Shown: piece by piece, positions 17,925 to 27,810 of the stretch
Position numbering within the stretch: the first letter of the stretch is position 1
Layout: the number at the start of each line of letters is the position of its first letter
The notes under the pieces: generated by a model
What the model was told of the DNA's origin: nothing
Seen by the model: only the letters and a program-made list of their open reading frames with translations
Databases searched by the model: none
Made by a program: the position numbers and the translations under genes
From: JAOSJL01 sp963704035
GTDB lineage: Bacteria > Actinomycetota > Acidimicrobiia > IMCC26256 > JAOSJL01
Assembly (NCBI GenBank): GCA_963704035.1
Contig: CAVPGR010000004.1
Coordinates: 620,001 to 684,000, forward strand
DNA length: 64,000 nucleotides
Direction of reading: 5' to 3'

Positions 17925-19664
17925 ATGCGCGACTTCGACGTCGTCGTCGTCGGGGGTGGCATCAACGGACTGACAACGGCGGCATACCTCGCCAAGGCCG
18001 GCCTGTCCGTCGGGGTCTTCGAGGCGCGGGGGCAGTGCGGGGCGCACTGCGACACGGTCGAGCTGGGACTTCCGGGGTTCCTGCACAACACGCATGCCCA
18101 GTGGCTCGTCCCCGCCATGAGCCCGGCCATGAGCGACCTCGACCTCGAGGGATTCGGTCTCGAGCTGCGCGGCACCGACGTTCTCTTCGCCAAGACGTTC
18201 TCGAGGGGGACGAACGTCGTGCAGGCGCTCGACCCTGCGATCACGGACGCGAGCTTGAAAGCGGCGTCCGAACAGGATGCCGCTGTGCAGGCGACGATCG
18301 CTTCCTACTTCGCCGAGCAGCTCGAAGAGACTCTGGACCTGAACCGCCGGCTCCTGTACGGGCCGCCGACGGCGGCCGTTCTCGACCGGCTCGCCGCCTT
18401 CGACGACATCCTGCTCGCCCGTCTCGGGCTCTCCCTCACCGGCGACGACGTGCTCCGCATGACGGGCATCGAGCTGCTCGAACTGCTCTTCGACTCCGAA
18501 GAGGTCCGCACCACCCCCGCCGCGCTCGGCGAGTTCACGGGCCAGTGGCCCACCCGCCTGCGCCTCGGTGCCCTCGCCCTCAGCCTCGCGGGACTCCAGC
18601 CCATGGCGGTGCACACGGCACGAGGCGGATCGCACGCGCTCACGCACGCCCTGGCCAGGTGCGTGGTCGCGAACGGCGGGGAGATCTGGGGTACGTGCCC
18701 CGTCGAACGCATCCTCGTCCGCGACGAGTTGGCCTACGGGATACGTCTCGGCCCCGACGCGGTGTTGCCCGGGGAGGAGATCACCGCCGGCGTCGTGGTG
18801 TCGAACCTGACGCTTGCCCCCACCTTCCTGCAACTCGTCGGCGAAGACGTGATCGGCGTCGACCGGTCACGGATCGTCAAGCGCTTCAACTACGACGACC
18901 CACAGCTCCTCGCCGTGATGTACGCCCTCGAAGGTGATCTCGAGTTCGCCTCCGCCACCCACGACCCCGGGATCCAGCGCGCCTGGGTCGGCTACTTCGG
19001 TGGTGAAACCCTCGCCGAGATGCGCGGTGCCTTCGCCGATCTCAGCTCCGGCGTCATTCCGGACGACATCATGGGCGGCTGGTTCATGCCGACTCGAGCC
19101 GATCCCGCCCAGGCTCCACCTGGATGCCACACCGCGTACCTGTGGATGAGCGTTCCCCCGTGCCCGAGGCGCTGGCGTGGGTCGAAGCTCGACGGCTGGG
19201 ACGCCTGGCCGGAGCTCGCCGAGCCCCTGGCCGAGGCCGTCACGGAACGCTTCGAGGAGTACGCCCCGGGCTTTCGAGACCTGATCGCCGAACGACACGT
19301 GATGACCCCACGGAATCAGGAGATGAACAACCCCTCCGCCATCCGGGGCAACATGATCGGCGGAAGCGCGATCCCCGAGCAGTTCGCAGAGAACCGGCCT
19401 CTTCCCGGCATCGTCGAAGGAGGTGTGTCACGCAGCTTCCTGCCCGGGCTCTACCTGTCCAACTCGATCCACCCCTACGGCGCGACTCATCTCGCCTCGG
19501 GCTACCTCGCGGCCGTCGAGGTCGCCGAGGATCTCGGGTGCCGAGACGTCCCGTGGTGGCGGGCCCGACCCCTCGACTGGTTTCTCGAGAACCTGGGCGA
19601 CGTGCCGCTCAACCTCGGAGTCGACCATCGCTTCGACGACGCACACGCGACGGGGGGAGAATGA
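17925..19664 (+). CDS. FAD-dependent oxidoreductase (A8)
   Basis: 579 aa with GGGING at residues 10-15 and QCGAHCDTVE at 37-46 (Z type), matching A2 along its length, including the C-terminal WWRARPLDWF. The ribosome site GAGGAG is ideally placed before the ATG. It is the third gene of the right arm and is followed after four bases by a DUF1214 gene. The Z type lacks the RRGSIKHG motif of the Y type and instead has NNPS...GG and NRPLPG segments, which suggests a different substrate pocket or partner role. Confidence 0.88.
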   Translation: MRDFDVVVVGGGINGLTTAAYLAKAGLSVGVFEARGQCGAHCDTVELGLPGFLHNTHAQWLVPAMSPAMSDLDLEGFGLELRGTDVLFAKTFSRGTNVVQALDPAITDASLKAASEQDAAVQATIASYFAEQLEETLDLNRRLLYGPPTAAVLDRLAAFDDILLARLGLSLTGDDVLRMTGIELLELLFDSEEVRTTPAALGEFTGQWPTRLRLGALALSLAGLQPMAVHTARGGSHALTHALARCVVANGGEIWGTCPVERILVRDELAYGIRLGPDAVLPGEEITAGVVVSNLTLAPTFLQLVGEDVIGVDRSRIVKRFNYDDPQLLAVMYALEGDLEFASATHDPGIQRAWVGYFGGETLAEMRGAFADLSSGVIPDDIMGGWFMPTRADPAQAPPGCHTAYLWMSVPPCPRRWRGSKLDGWDAWPELAEPLAEAVTERFEEYAPGFRDLIAERHVMTPRNQEMNNPSAIRGNMIGGSAIPEQFAENRPLPGIVEGGVSRSFLPGLYLSNSIHPYGATHLASGYLAAVEVAEDLGCRDVPWWRARPLDWFLENLGDVPLNLGVDHRFDDAHATGGE

Positions 19665-19668
19665 CGAC

Positions 19669-20809
19669 GTGAACACCACGGTGCCCGACGACTCCGGTGA
19701 CTCCGGTGACAGTGCCGCCCGCGTCCTCGACGGTCGCATCTGGGCCGACTTCTGTGCCGCGCTCGAGGAGGCCGGATCCGTCGTGCTGGCGGACTCCGTA
19801 CCCATGGATCCGCAGGATCGCGCCGAAGGCTGGCGCTATCTCACGCGCTTGACGCGTGCATCTCTCAACTTCTTCCTCGAGGTACCCGATCCCGAGGCAC
19901 CCGCCTTCACGCGTGCGGTCGACGAGACGATCAAGATGGGTATGGACAATCCCGACAACGTGTATCTCGCCGCACCCGTCAGGGGTGAGCTCACCTATCG
20001 CATGACCGGTGTGCGGGGCACCGTGCACTACCTGGGATTCGGCACTCAGGCGGGCGGGTACGGCAAGACGGGATCACTCGACACGACCGGATATCTCGAG
20101 GCAAAGGACATCGAGGTCGACGCCGACGGGAGATTCGAGATCATCGCCTCGGTGGAGAGACCTCCCGATGCAGTGAACTGGCTGCGCATGTCGCCCGAAA
20201 CCCGCATGATCCAAGTTCGTCAAACCCGTGTCGATCACGAGAACGAGATACTGGCGCAGGTGACGATCGAGCGCATCGACGGCCCGAGCTCGCCGCGGCC
20301 GCCCACGCCCGAACGGATCGACAAGGCGCTGCGCGAGGCCACGACGTTCGTACAGGCCGCGTCGCAGATGTTCGCCAGCTGGACAGAGGACTTCCGCACG
20401 TGCCCCCAACACGCTTCCCCGATTCCCGCCCGAAAAGGCGCTCGCTGCGGGTGGCGACCCGAACATCGCCTACTACCACGGCTGGTTCGAGCTCGCGGAC
20501 GACGAAGCACTCGTCATCGACCTCGAACCGCCCGAGTGCGACTTCTGGAACGTCCAGCTCGCCAACTACTGGCTCGAGAGCCTCGACTACCGCTACTTCC
20601 CCGTCCACCTCAACCAGGGGACCGCGCACCATCAGCCGGATGGGTCGGTGCGCGTCGTCGTTGCCACGGCGGATCCCGGCGTCCCGAACTGGCTCGACAC
20701 CTGCGGGCATCGACACGGCACGATGTGCGTGCGGTGGATCGGAGCCGAGGAGCATCCGGAACCCGTAGCCCGCGTCGTCGAGCTGACCGAGCTTCTCGAC
20801 GACATCTAG
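19669..20809 (+). CDS. DUF1214-domain protein, frameshifted
   Basis: The GTG at 19669 has GGGGGGAGA just upstream and begins four bases after A8. The first 245 residues read normally to SWTEDFRT. The frame is then lost at a C5 run (20403-20407). Removing one C continues as PNTLPRFPPEKALAAGGDPN and YYHGWFELADDEAL, with NWLDTCGHRHGTMCVRW near the end and a stop at 20809. The NWLDT.GH and RW pattern is the DUF1214 signature as I recall it. Repaired length is 379 aa. DUF1214 has no established activity. Its place directly behind A8 suggests a substrate-handling role for the right arm. Confidence 0.75.
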
Positions 20810-20839
20810 AACTCCGCGTCGCCTAGAACCCCGCGACGC

Positions 20840-20856
<17 letters not shown>
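20806..20856. repeat. 17-bp tandem repeat spanning two convergent stops
   Basis: Units starting CTAGAAC begin at 20806, 20823 and 20840. The first carries the TAG of the DUF1214 gene and the third the stop (CTA on this strand) of fumC. It is one of several stop-codon-anchored repeats in the window. Confidence 0.65.
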
Positions 20857-22240
<1,384 letters not shown>

Positions 22241-22300
22241 GTCGGTTCTCCTGTCCGGGTGTGCTCCGGGTGTGCTCTGTCTACCGCTCCGCCCGGCCGC

Positions 22301-22323
22301 GGACCGGACCGGACCGGACCGGA
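22301..22323. repeat. GGACC pentanucleotide repeat
   Basis: About 4.6 copies of GGACC lie in the divergent gap between fumC and the small membrane protein at 22364. An imperfect TCCGGGTGTGC duplication lies beside it (22253-22275). Such arrays can vary in length. Any effect on the two promoters is inference. Confidence 0.5.
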
Positions 22324-22363
22324 GTGCCACCGATGGCTCCGACCCACTCCCTAGGCTGCGAGC

Positions 22364-22936
22364 GTGCCACGTTCTCGTGCTCTGCGGTTGGTCGCGATCC
22401 TCAGCGTCGTTTCGGCTCTGACCCTCGGCGCCGCCCCTCGCTCGGCAGGAGCGGGGGAGCCCGCCGACGAGCCGGAGAGCGAAACCACCGAGGCGAACAC
22501 CGAAGGACTCCCCTTCACCCTCACGCCGGACGAGGCACCGGCGGGAAGCGAGGTGGTGGCCGCGGGCGAGGACTGCGGCGTGGGTACCCGTGCGGTGGAG
22601 GTCAGCTTCACCGATCTGGGCTCGACGCTCGCCTCGGGAGAGGCGACGGCGGACGGCACCGGCGCCTGGGAAACGACACTGACGATCCCGCCCGAGACGC
22701 TCACGGGGGACTACGGCATGGTGGCGACCTGTGAGGGTGACGAGATCTACGCGACCGCGCCCTTCCGGGTGCTCGCGTCGGGGGACAGTCTCGACATCTC
22801 CGACGAGTCGTCGAACAACGCCTGGCTGTTCCTTCTCGCGGGGCTCGGTGGCGTGCTTCTCATCGGTGGTGTGGTCGTGACGATCGTCAGCCGTCGCGAC
22901 CCGAGACGAGAAGTAAGCAAGCAACCTAAGGAATGA
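22364..22936 (+). CDS. Secreted, membrane-anchored protein of unknown function
   Basis: 190 aa, GTG start. Residues 1-30 form a signal peptide (ALRLVAILSVVSALTLGAAPRSAGA). An acidic linker and a single beta-rich domain (about 45-140) with two Cys follow, then a transmembrane helix near 155-178 and a basic tail (RRDPRREVSKQ) that stays inside. The topology suggests an exported domain tethered to the outer face of the membrane. I recognise no family. Its end overlaps the convergent thioredoxin gene by 11 bp. Confidence 0.75.
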   Translation: MPRSRALRLVAILSVVSALTLGAAPRSAGAGEPADEPESETTEANTEGLPFTLTPDEAPAGSEVVAAGEDCGVGTRAVEVSFTDLGSTLASGEATADGTGAWETTLTIPPETLTGDYGMVATCEGDEIYATAPFRVLASGDSLDISDESSNNAWLFLLAGLGGVLLIGGVVVTIVSRRDPRREVSKQPKE

Positions 22937-23300
22937 CGAGCATCCCCAGTTCAGCCTCGATCTGGGGACGCGGCTTCGCCCCCAGCACCGAGCGTTCGAG
23001 CTGGCCGTTACGAAAGAGACCGATCATCGGGATGCTCTGCACCTCGAAGCGCTGCGCCAGCGCCGGCTCCTCGTCGATGTTGACCTTCACGACCCGGTAG
23101 GAACCCTCGCGCATCGAGGCGATCTGCTCGACGATCGGCGAGACCTGCCGGCAGGGTTGGCACCAGGGTGCCCAGAAGTCGACGATCACCGGGAGCTCCG
23201 AGCGCAGCACGTAGTCCTCGAACGCGGCCGTCGTGACGGCGGGGACCAGCGCATCCTCGTCCACTGCATTCACCTCATTCACCTCATTCACCTCATTCAC
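22926..23300 (-). CDS. Thioredoxin-domain protein (possibly fused to the upstream hydrolase)
   Basis: A thioredoxin fold with PVIVDFWAPWCQPCRQ. The active site is WCQPC, where WCGPC is usual. IDEEPALAQRFEVQSIPMIGLF supplies the cis-Pro. The start is unclear. GTG codons inside an NEV repeat (from 23300) are possible, with GAGG supplied by the repeat itself. The same frame is open much further 5' and reads ARSWLDQVVAGEKPSEP, which looks like the natural C-terminus of the upstream hydrolase. If one extra base near 23415 is removed, hydrolase and thioredoxin form a single 360-residue ORF (22926-24009). Confidence 0.7.
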   Translation of the reverse strand: MNEVNEVNEVNAVDEDALVPAVTTAAFEDYVLRSELPVIVDFWAPWCQPCRQVSPIVEQIASMREGSYRVVKVNIDEEPALAQRFEVQSIPMIGLFRNGQLERSVLGAKPRPQIEAELGMLVIP

Positions 23301-24009
23301 CGGACGCGACGCCGTCGGCTCGGCTCCCGCGGGTGACGCAGGTGCTGCAGAGATGTCGATCGGCTCGCTCGGCTTCTCCCCTGCGACCACCTGGTCCAAC
23401 CAGGAGCGCGCGGTCCGCGATGCTCTCCTGTGCGATCTGGTGCTGCATCGGATACTCGCGGTACACGACCGGCACGTCGTGCGCCGCCAATGTCCGTGCG
23501 AGCTCACGACTGCGGTCCACCGGGATCATGGGGTCGTGTATTCCGTGCTGGACGAGCACGGGCATCTCGCGGGCACCCTCCCAGTCGAAGGTCGCATCGA
23601 GTCCACCCGGAACGAGCCCGCTCATGACCAGTACGGCTTTCGGATGCGGCCGGTCGCCCGACATCGCGAGAGCCAGCGCGAGGCCCGCTCCCTGAGAGAA
23701 GCCACCGACGATCGCCTCCTCACGAGCCTTGTCGTGCTCCCGGGCCGTCTCCTCGAGTACAGCGTCGAGCAGGCCGACCCCGGCGATGAACCCCTTGGTC
23801 ATCTCCTCCGGGCCGGCGGCGACGTCGTACCAGGAGTAGCCCGGCGGTGCCGACAGCGGCCCGCGGGGCAAGACGGTGAGGAGTGTGCCGTCGGGATCGA
23901 GGAACGGCATCACACCGCCGAGGTCTTGTTCGTCAGCTCCGTAACCATGCGCGAGCAACAGGATGCGGTCCCGTCCCTCGCCGTGGATGACGTTGGTCAC
24001 CAGATCCAC
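23293..24009 (-). CDS. Alpha/beta hydrolase, phospholipase/carboxylesterase type
   Basis: GTG start at 24009 with GGAGG five bases upstream. The catalytic triad is visible: nucleophile in GGFSQGAG, Asp in HGIHDPMIP, His in YPMQHQI. The protein as read (238 aa) ends in an unlikely Arg/Gly-rich tail after ADRA. Shifting frame at the GCGCGC tract near 23415 gives SWLDQVVAGEKP, a normal end for this family, and runs on into the thioredoxin domain. The length beyond the His is therefore uncertain. It hydrolyses carboxylic esters, and the substrate is unknown. It is divergent from the FAD oxidase at 24118. Confidence 0.8.
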   Translation of the reverse strand: MDLVTNVIHGEGRDRILLLAHGYGADEQDLGGVMPFLDPDGTLLTVLPRGPLSAPPGYSWYDVAAGPEEMTKGFIAGVGLLDAVLEETAREHDKAREEAIVGGFSQGAGLALALAMSGDRPHPKAVLVMSGLVPGGLDATFDWEGAREMPVLVQHGIHDPMIPVDRSRELARTLAAHDVPVVYREYPMQHQIAQESIADRALLVGPGGRRGEAERADRHLCSTCVTRGSRADGVASGE

Positions 24010-24117
24010 ACACACCTCCGTTCGCTCGTCGGGCCCCGTCGGATCACCGCCGGGAGAACGGGGAAACCGTAACCCGAGCGTTGGCTGCCGGGCCGCCCGG
24101 CGTGCGAAGGTCACGCC

Positions 24118-25717
24118 GTGACGGGTCGACGGAGCTTCTGGGGATGGGGCACCACCGACGCGGCCCTCGACCCTTCCGAACAGGAACGGATCGCCGGCAC
24201 CGTGGGCGAGCTGTTCGGCATCCCGACCCCCACGGCCGACCCGCCTCCGCGCCTGGAAGACCTCGACCTGCGTGAGTCGCGGATCTCGGCGCCGGCGGCC
24301 CTGGCGGATCTGATGACCGCTGACCGCTTCGAACGCGCCTCGCACACCTACGGCAAGTCGTTCCGCGACATCGTGCGGGGGCTGGCCGCGGAGTTCCCTC
24401 ATCCGCCCGATCTCGTGGCCCTCCCCCGTGACGCCGACGACGTCGCCCGGATCCTCGACTGGTGCTCGGACTCCGCCGTGGCAGCGATCCCCTACGGCGG
24501 AGGCAGTTCGGTGGTCGGCGGCGTGGAACCGCTCGTCGGTGACGCCTACGCGGGGACGGTGTCGCTCGATCTCCGCCGTCTCGACCGGGTGCTCGAGGTC
24601 GACGGAGAGTCGCCGCGCCGCCCGCATCCAGGCGGGCGTGTACGGCCCGGCTCTCGAGGACCAGCTCCGGCCCCACGACCTGACGCTGCGCCACTTCCCG
24701 CAGTCGTTCGAGTTCTCGACACTCGGTGGGTGGATCGCCACCCGGGGCGGTGGCCACTACGCCACCTTGCACACCCACATCGACGACTTCGTCGAGAACA
24801 TCACCGCCGTCACGCCCCGGGGGCTCTTCGAGACCCGCCGCGTGCCGGGAAGCGGAGCGGGCCCCTCCCCCGACCGGCTGATGATCGGTTCGGAAGGAGC
24901 CCTCGGTGTCATCACCGAAGCGTGGATGCGTGTCATGGACCGACCGCGCTTTCGTGCACGCGCGTCGGTACGGTTCACCGACTTCACGACAGGGGCGGCT
25001 GCTGCACGCGCGCTCGTCCAGAGTGGACTCCATCCCACCAACTGTCGGTTGCTCGACGCGACAGAAGCAGCAATCGCGCGCGCCGGTGACGGAAGTACCT
25101 CCGTTCTTCTCGTCGGTTTCGAATCCGCGCATCATCCTGTGGACCTGGCGCTCGAGCGCGGGCTCGAATGCTGTGCGGACCACGGCGGTGCGCCCGACGA
25201 GGGGCGGGCCGGAGCTGACGCCGAGGGTGAAGGCGGGCCGGACGCTGCCGAGGCGTGGAAGCGATCGTTCCTCCGGGCCCCCTACCTGCGCGACGCGCTC
25301 GTTGCTCTCGGGATGCTCAACGAGACCTTCGAGACGGCGTGCACGTGGGCGGCCTTCCCCGATCTGGCCGTCGACGTCCGCACCGCCGTTCAAGAAGCCC
25401 TCGACGAGGTCGGCGCGGGCAGTGGCGTCCTCACATGCCGCTTCACACACGTGTACCCCGACGGCCCGGCTCCGTACTTCACCGTCGTCGCGCCCGGGCG
25501 ACCGGGCGCACGGATCGAGCAGTGGGCGACCGTGAAACAGGCGGCCTCCGAAGCACTTCTGCGCTCGGGGGCGACGATCACCCACCATCACGCGGTCGGG
25601 CGCGACCACATGCCCTGGTACGAGCGTCAGCGCCCCGAGCTGTTCGGCGACGCGCTGCGTGCCGCCAAGTCAGCTCTCGATCCCACCGGCATCCTCAACC
25701 CCGGCGTCCTGATTTGA
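24118..25717 (+). CDS. FAD-linked oxidase, alkyl-DHAP synthase-like, frameshifted
   Basis: GTG start. The FAD-binding type 4 (VAO/PCMH) fold is shown by PYGGGSSVVGGVEP, TLGGWIATRGGGHYATLHTHIDDFV and MIGSEGALGVITEAWMRV. The C-terminus has the HHHAVGRDHMPWY motif and ends LDPTGILNPGVLI, as in alkyldihydroxyacetonephosphate synthases and related flavin enzymes. The frame shifts once in TCGCCGCGCCGCC (about 24617-24630). Removing one C gives VDGESRAARIQAGVYGPALE. Repaired length is 532 aa. It overlaps the next gene by four bases (TTGA). Confidence 0.85.
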
Positions 25718-26368
25718 CCCTTCGAGCCATCATCTTCGATCTGGGGGGTGTCGTGCTGCCCTCGCCGTTCGAGGCGTTCGCGGCCTACGAGCGGGAGCAC
25801 GAGCTTCCCGACCGCTTCATCAGCGGAGTCGTCGTCAACGGCGGTGACGACGGGGCCTGGTCACGCCACGAGCGCGGCGAGATCGACTTCGAGGTGTTCT
25901 GTTCGGCGTTTGCCGACGAATGCTCCGAGGCCGGGGGCACCGTCGTGGTGGCCGACCTCATGGACAGCCTGATGACCGGTGTCGTGCGCGCGCCCGGCCT
26001 ACCTGAAGGCCATCGCTCTCATCCGCTCTGCGGGGCTCTCGACGGCCGCTCTCACGAACAACTGGGCAGGTCCCCGCGTAGCGGGCGCGGACCCGACAGA
26101 CCCGACCGCCGTGGCGCTCGAGGCGCTGGACGACATCTTCGACGTCGTGATCGAGTCGGCGGTCGTCGGGCTCCGAAAACCCGACACCGCCATCTACGAG
26201 CTCACCTGTACGGAGCTCGGCGTCAGCCCTCCCGAGGCGGTGTTTCTGGACGACATCGGGGCGAACCTCAAACCGGCGCGCGCACTCGGGATGCACACCA
26301 TCAAGGTCACCGACCCCGACGCCGCACTCACCGAACTCTCCTGCGTGCTCGGATTCCCTCTGCGCTGA
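25714..26368 (+). CDS. HAD-superfamily hydrolase, frameshifted
   Basis: The TTG start overlaps the upstream TGA. Motif I is atypical: FDLGGVV, with the nucleophile Asp kept but Gly in place of the second Asp, as in epoxide-hydrolase-type HAD proteins. ALTNNWAG is motif II, GLRKPDTAIYELT motif III and FLDDIGANLKPARALGMHTIKV motif IV. One extra C in GCGCCCGG (25993-25995) breaks the frame. Repaired, it reads TGVVRAPAYLKAIALIRS and gives 217 aa. This resembles the soluble N-terminal domain of mammalian epoxide hydrolase and acyl-CoA-dehydrogenase-associated HADs. The substrate is unknown. Confidence 0.8.
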
Positions 26369-26407
26369 GGGGTCCACCCCACGGATCGGGCAGTAGATTC
26401 TGCGGCG

Positions 26408-27001
26408 ATGGACCTCCTCCTCGTGCGCCACGGGCAGCCCGAACGCGTCGATGCCGCCCATCCCGATGCCGAACCGGCGGATCCCGGGCTCACGGCACAG
26501 GGCCACCTCGAGGCGAAGAACACCGCGGAATGGCTGCGCGGCGAAACCATCGACCACATCGTGTCGAGCCCCCTCCTCCGAGCGCGCGAAACGGCGACCC
26601 CCCTCGCCGACGCTCTCGGGCTCGAGGTGGAGATCCACGACGATCTCGCCGAGTACGACCGGAACGCCCCGCATTACATCCCGCTCGAACAGATGGTCAC
26701 GGAGGACCACGAACAGATCACGGCCCTCGTGGAGGGTCGCTGGGAGGAGTACGGAGGAGAGAATCCCGCGGAGTTCGCCGATCGGGTCCTCGCGACGGTC
26801 GAGGGGATCGTCGAGCGCCACGAGGGACAGCGTGTCGTCGCCTTCTGCCACGGAGGCGTCATCAACGCCTACCTCGCCCACGTCATCCAGCTCGATCGTC
26901 CACTGTGGTTCTATCCCGAGTACGGCTCGATCCACCGCGTCGCCGCGTTGCACGACGGGATACGGATGCTGGTCAGCCTCAACGAACTGCCACGAACGTG
27001 A
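26408..27001 (+). CDS. Histidine phosphatase (phosphoglycerate-mutase-like)
   Basis: 197 aa. The LVRHGQPE motif carries the phospho-acceptor His near residue 8. SSPLLRARETA and VVAFCHGGVINAYL supply the second Arg and the second catalytic His. The fold covers phosphatases for many small molecules, and the real substrate cannot be told. Its stop overlaps the enoyl-CoA hydratase start (GTGA), so the two are co-translated. Confidence 0.88.
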   Translation: MDLLLVRHGQPERVDAAHPDAEPADPGLTAQGHLEAKNTAEWLRGETIDHIVSSPLLRARETATPLADALGLEVEIHDDLAEYDRNAPHYIPLEQMVTEDHEQITALVEGRWEEYGGENPAEFADRVLATVEGIVERHEGQRVVAFCHGGVINAYLAHVIQLDRPLWFYPEYGSIHRVAALHDGIRMLVSLNELPRT

Positions 27002-27762
27002 CCGCCCGCGTGGAGCGCGACGGCCCCGTGACCGTTGTCACGATCGACCGACCCCAAGTCCGCAACGCCGTCAACGGCCCTACAGCAGCGGCGCTGGCCG
27101 ATGCCTTCCGTGACTTCGACACCGACGATTCGGCATCGGTCGCAGTGTTGACCGGGGCCGGAGGCACTTTCTGTGCCGGCGCCGATCTCGGAGCGATGCG
27201 CGGGCCCGACGCCAACCGCGTCACCCGCGATGGTGACGGCCCGATGGGGCCGAGCCGCATGATGCTCTCCAAGCCGGTGATCGCCGCGGTGGAGGGCCAC
27301 GCCGTGGCCGGTGGCCTCGAGCTGGCGCTGTGGTGCGATCTGCGCGTGGCAGCGCGCGACGCCGTGTTCGGCGTCTACTGCCGGAGGTGGGGTGTGCCCC
27401 TCCTCGACGGCGGCACGGTTCGCCTCCCCCGAATCGTCGGGCAGGGCCATGCTCTCGACATGGTGCTCACCGGCCGGGGAGTCGGCGGCGACGAGGCCGT
27501 GGCCATGGGTCTCGTGAACCGCCTCACCGATCCGGGTGGCGCGCTCGACGCCGCCGTGGGCCTCGCCCACGACCTGGCGGCGCTCCCCCAACAGTGCCTG
27601 CGCTCCGACCGGGCGTCGGTTCACGCCCAGTGGGGCCTCACTCCCGAGGCCGCACTCGACCACGAGTTCGCGCTGGGTCACACCGTTCTCTCGGGGAACG
27701 AAATCCGCGAAGGCGTCGGTCGATTCAACGACGGCGCCGGACGACACGGAACACCTGCATGA
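26998..27762 (+). CDS. Enoyl-CoA hydratase/isomerase family protein
   Basis: 254 aa crotonase. GTFCAGADLGAM forms the oxyanion hole and GHAVAGGLELALWCDLRVAA is the family signature around residue 100-120. ECH-type catalysis normally uses two Glu. Here one is clear (GGLELA) and the second position reads RRWGVPLLDGGTVRLPRIVG, with Asp in place of Glu, so hydratase activity is less certain than membership of the fold. The start is GTG overlapping the upstream stop. It may act on acyl-CoA intermediates with the neighbouring lipid enzymes. Confidence 0.85.
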   Translation: MTARVERDGPVTVVTIDRPQVRNAVNGPTAAALADAFRDFDTDDSASVAVLTGAGGTFCAGADLGAMRGPDANRVTRDGDGPMGPSRMMLSKPVIAAVEGHAVAGGLELALWCDLRVAARDAVFGVYCRRWGVPLLDGGTVRLPRIVGQGHALDMVLTGRGVGGDEAVAMGLVNRLTDPGGALDAAVGLAHDLAALPQQCLRSDRASVHAQWGLTPEAALDHEFALGHTVLSGNEIREGVGRFNDGAGRHGTPA

Positions 27763-27810
27763 CCCCTAGACTCACCCGTCGGGCTGAGTGAACCGAGGAG
27801 AGAACACCTG

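Noticed and set aside
870..19664. Carotenoid biosynthesis cluster
   Set aside because: The oxidoreductases are CrtI-like, but there is no phytoene synthase, GGPP synthase or cyclase, and acyl-CoA dehydrogenase and SDR suggest catabolism.
870..20809. Prophage, integrative element or IS-borne island
   Set aside because: No integrase, transposase, terminal repeats or tRNA-associated att site was seen at either border. The nearest tRNA is at 35.7 kb.
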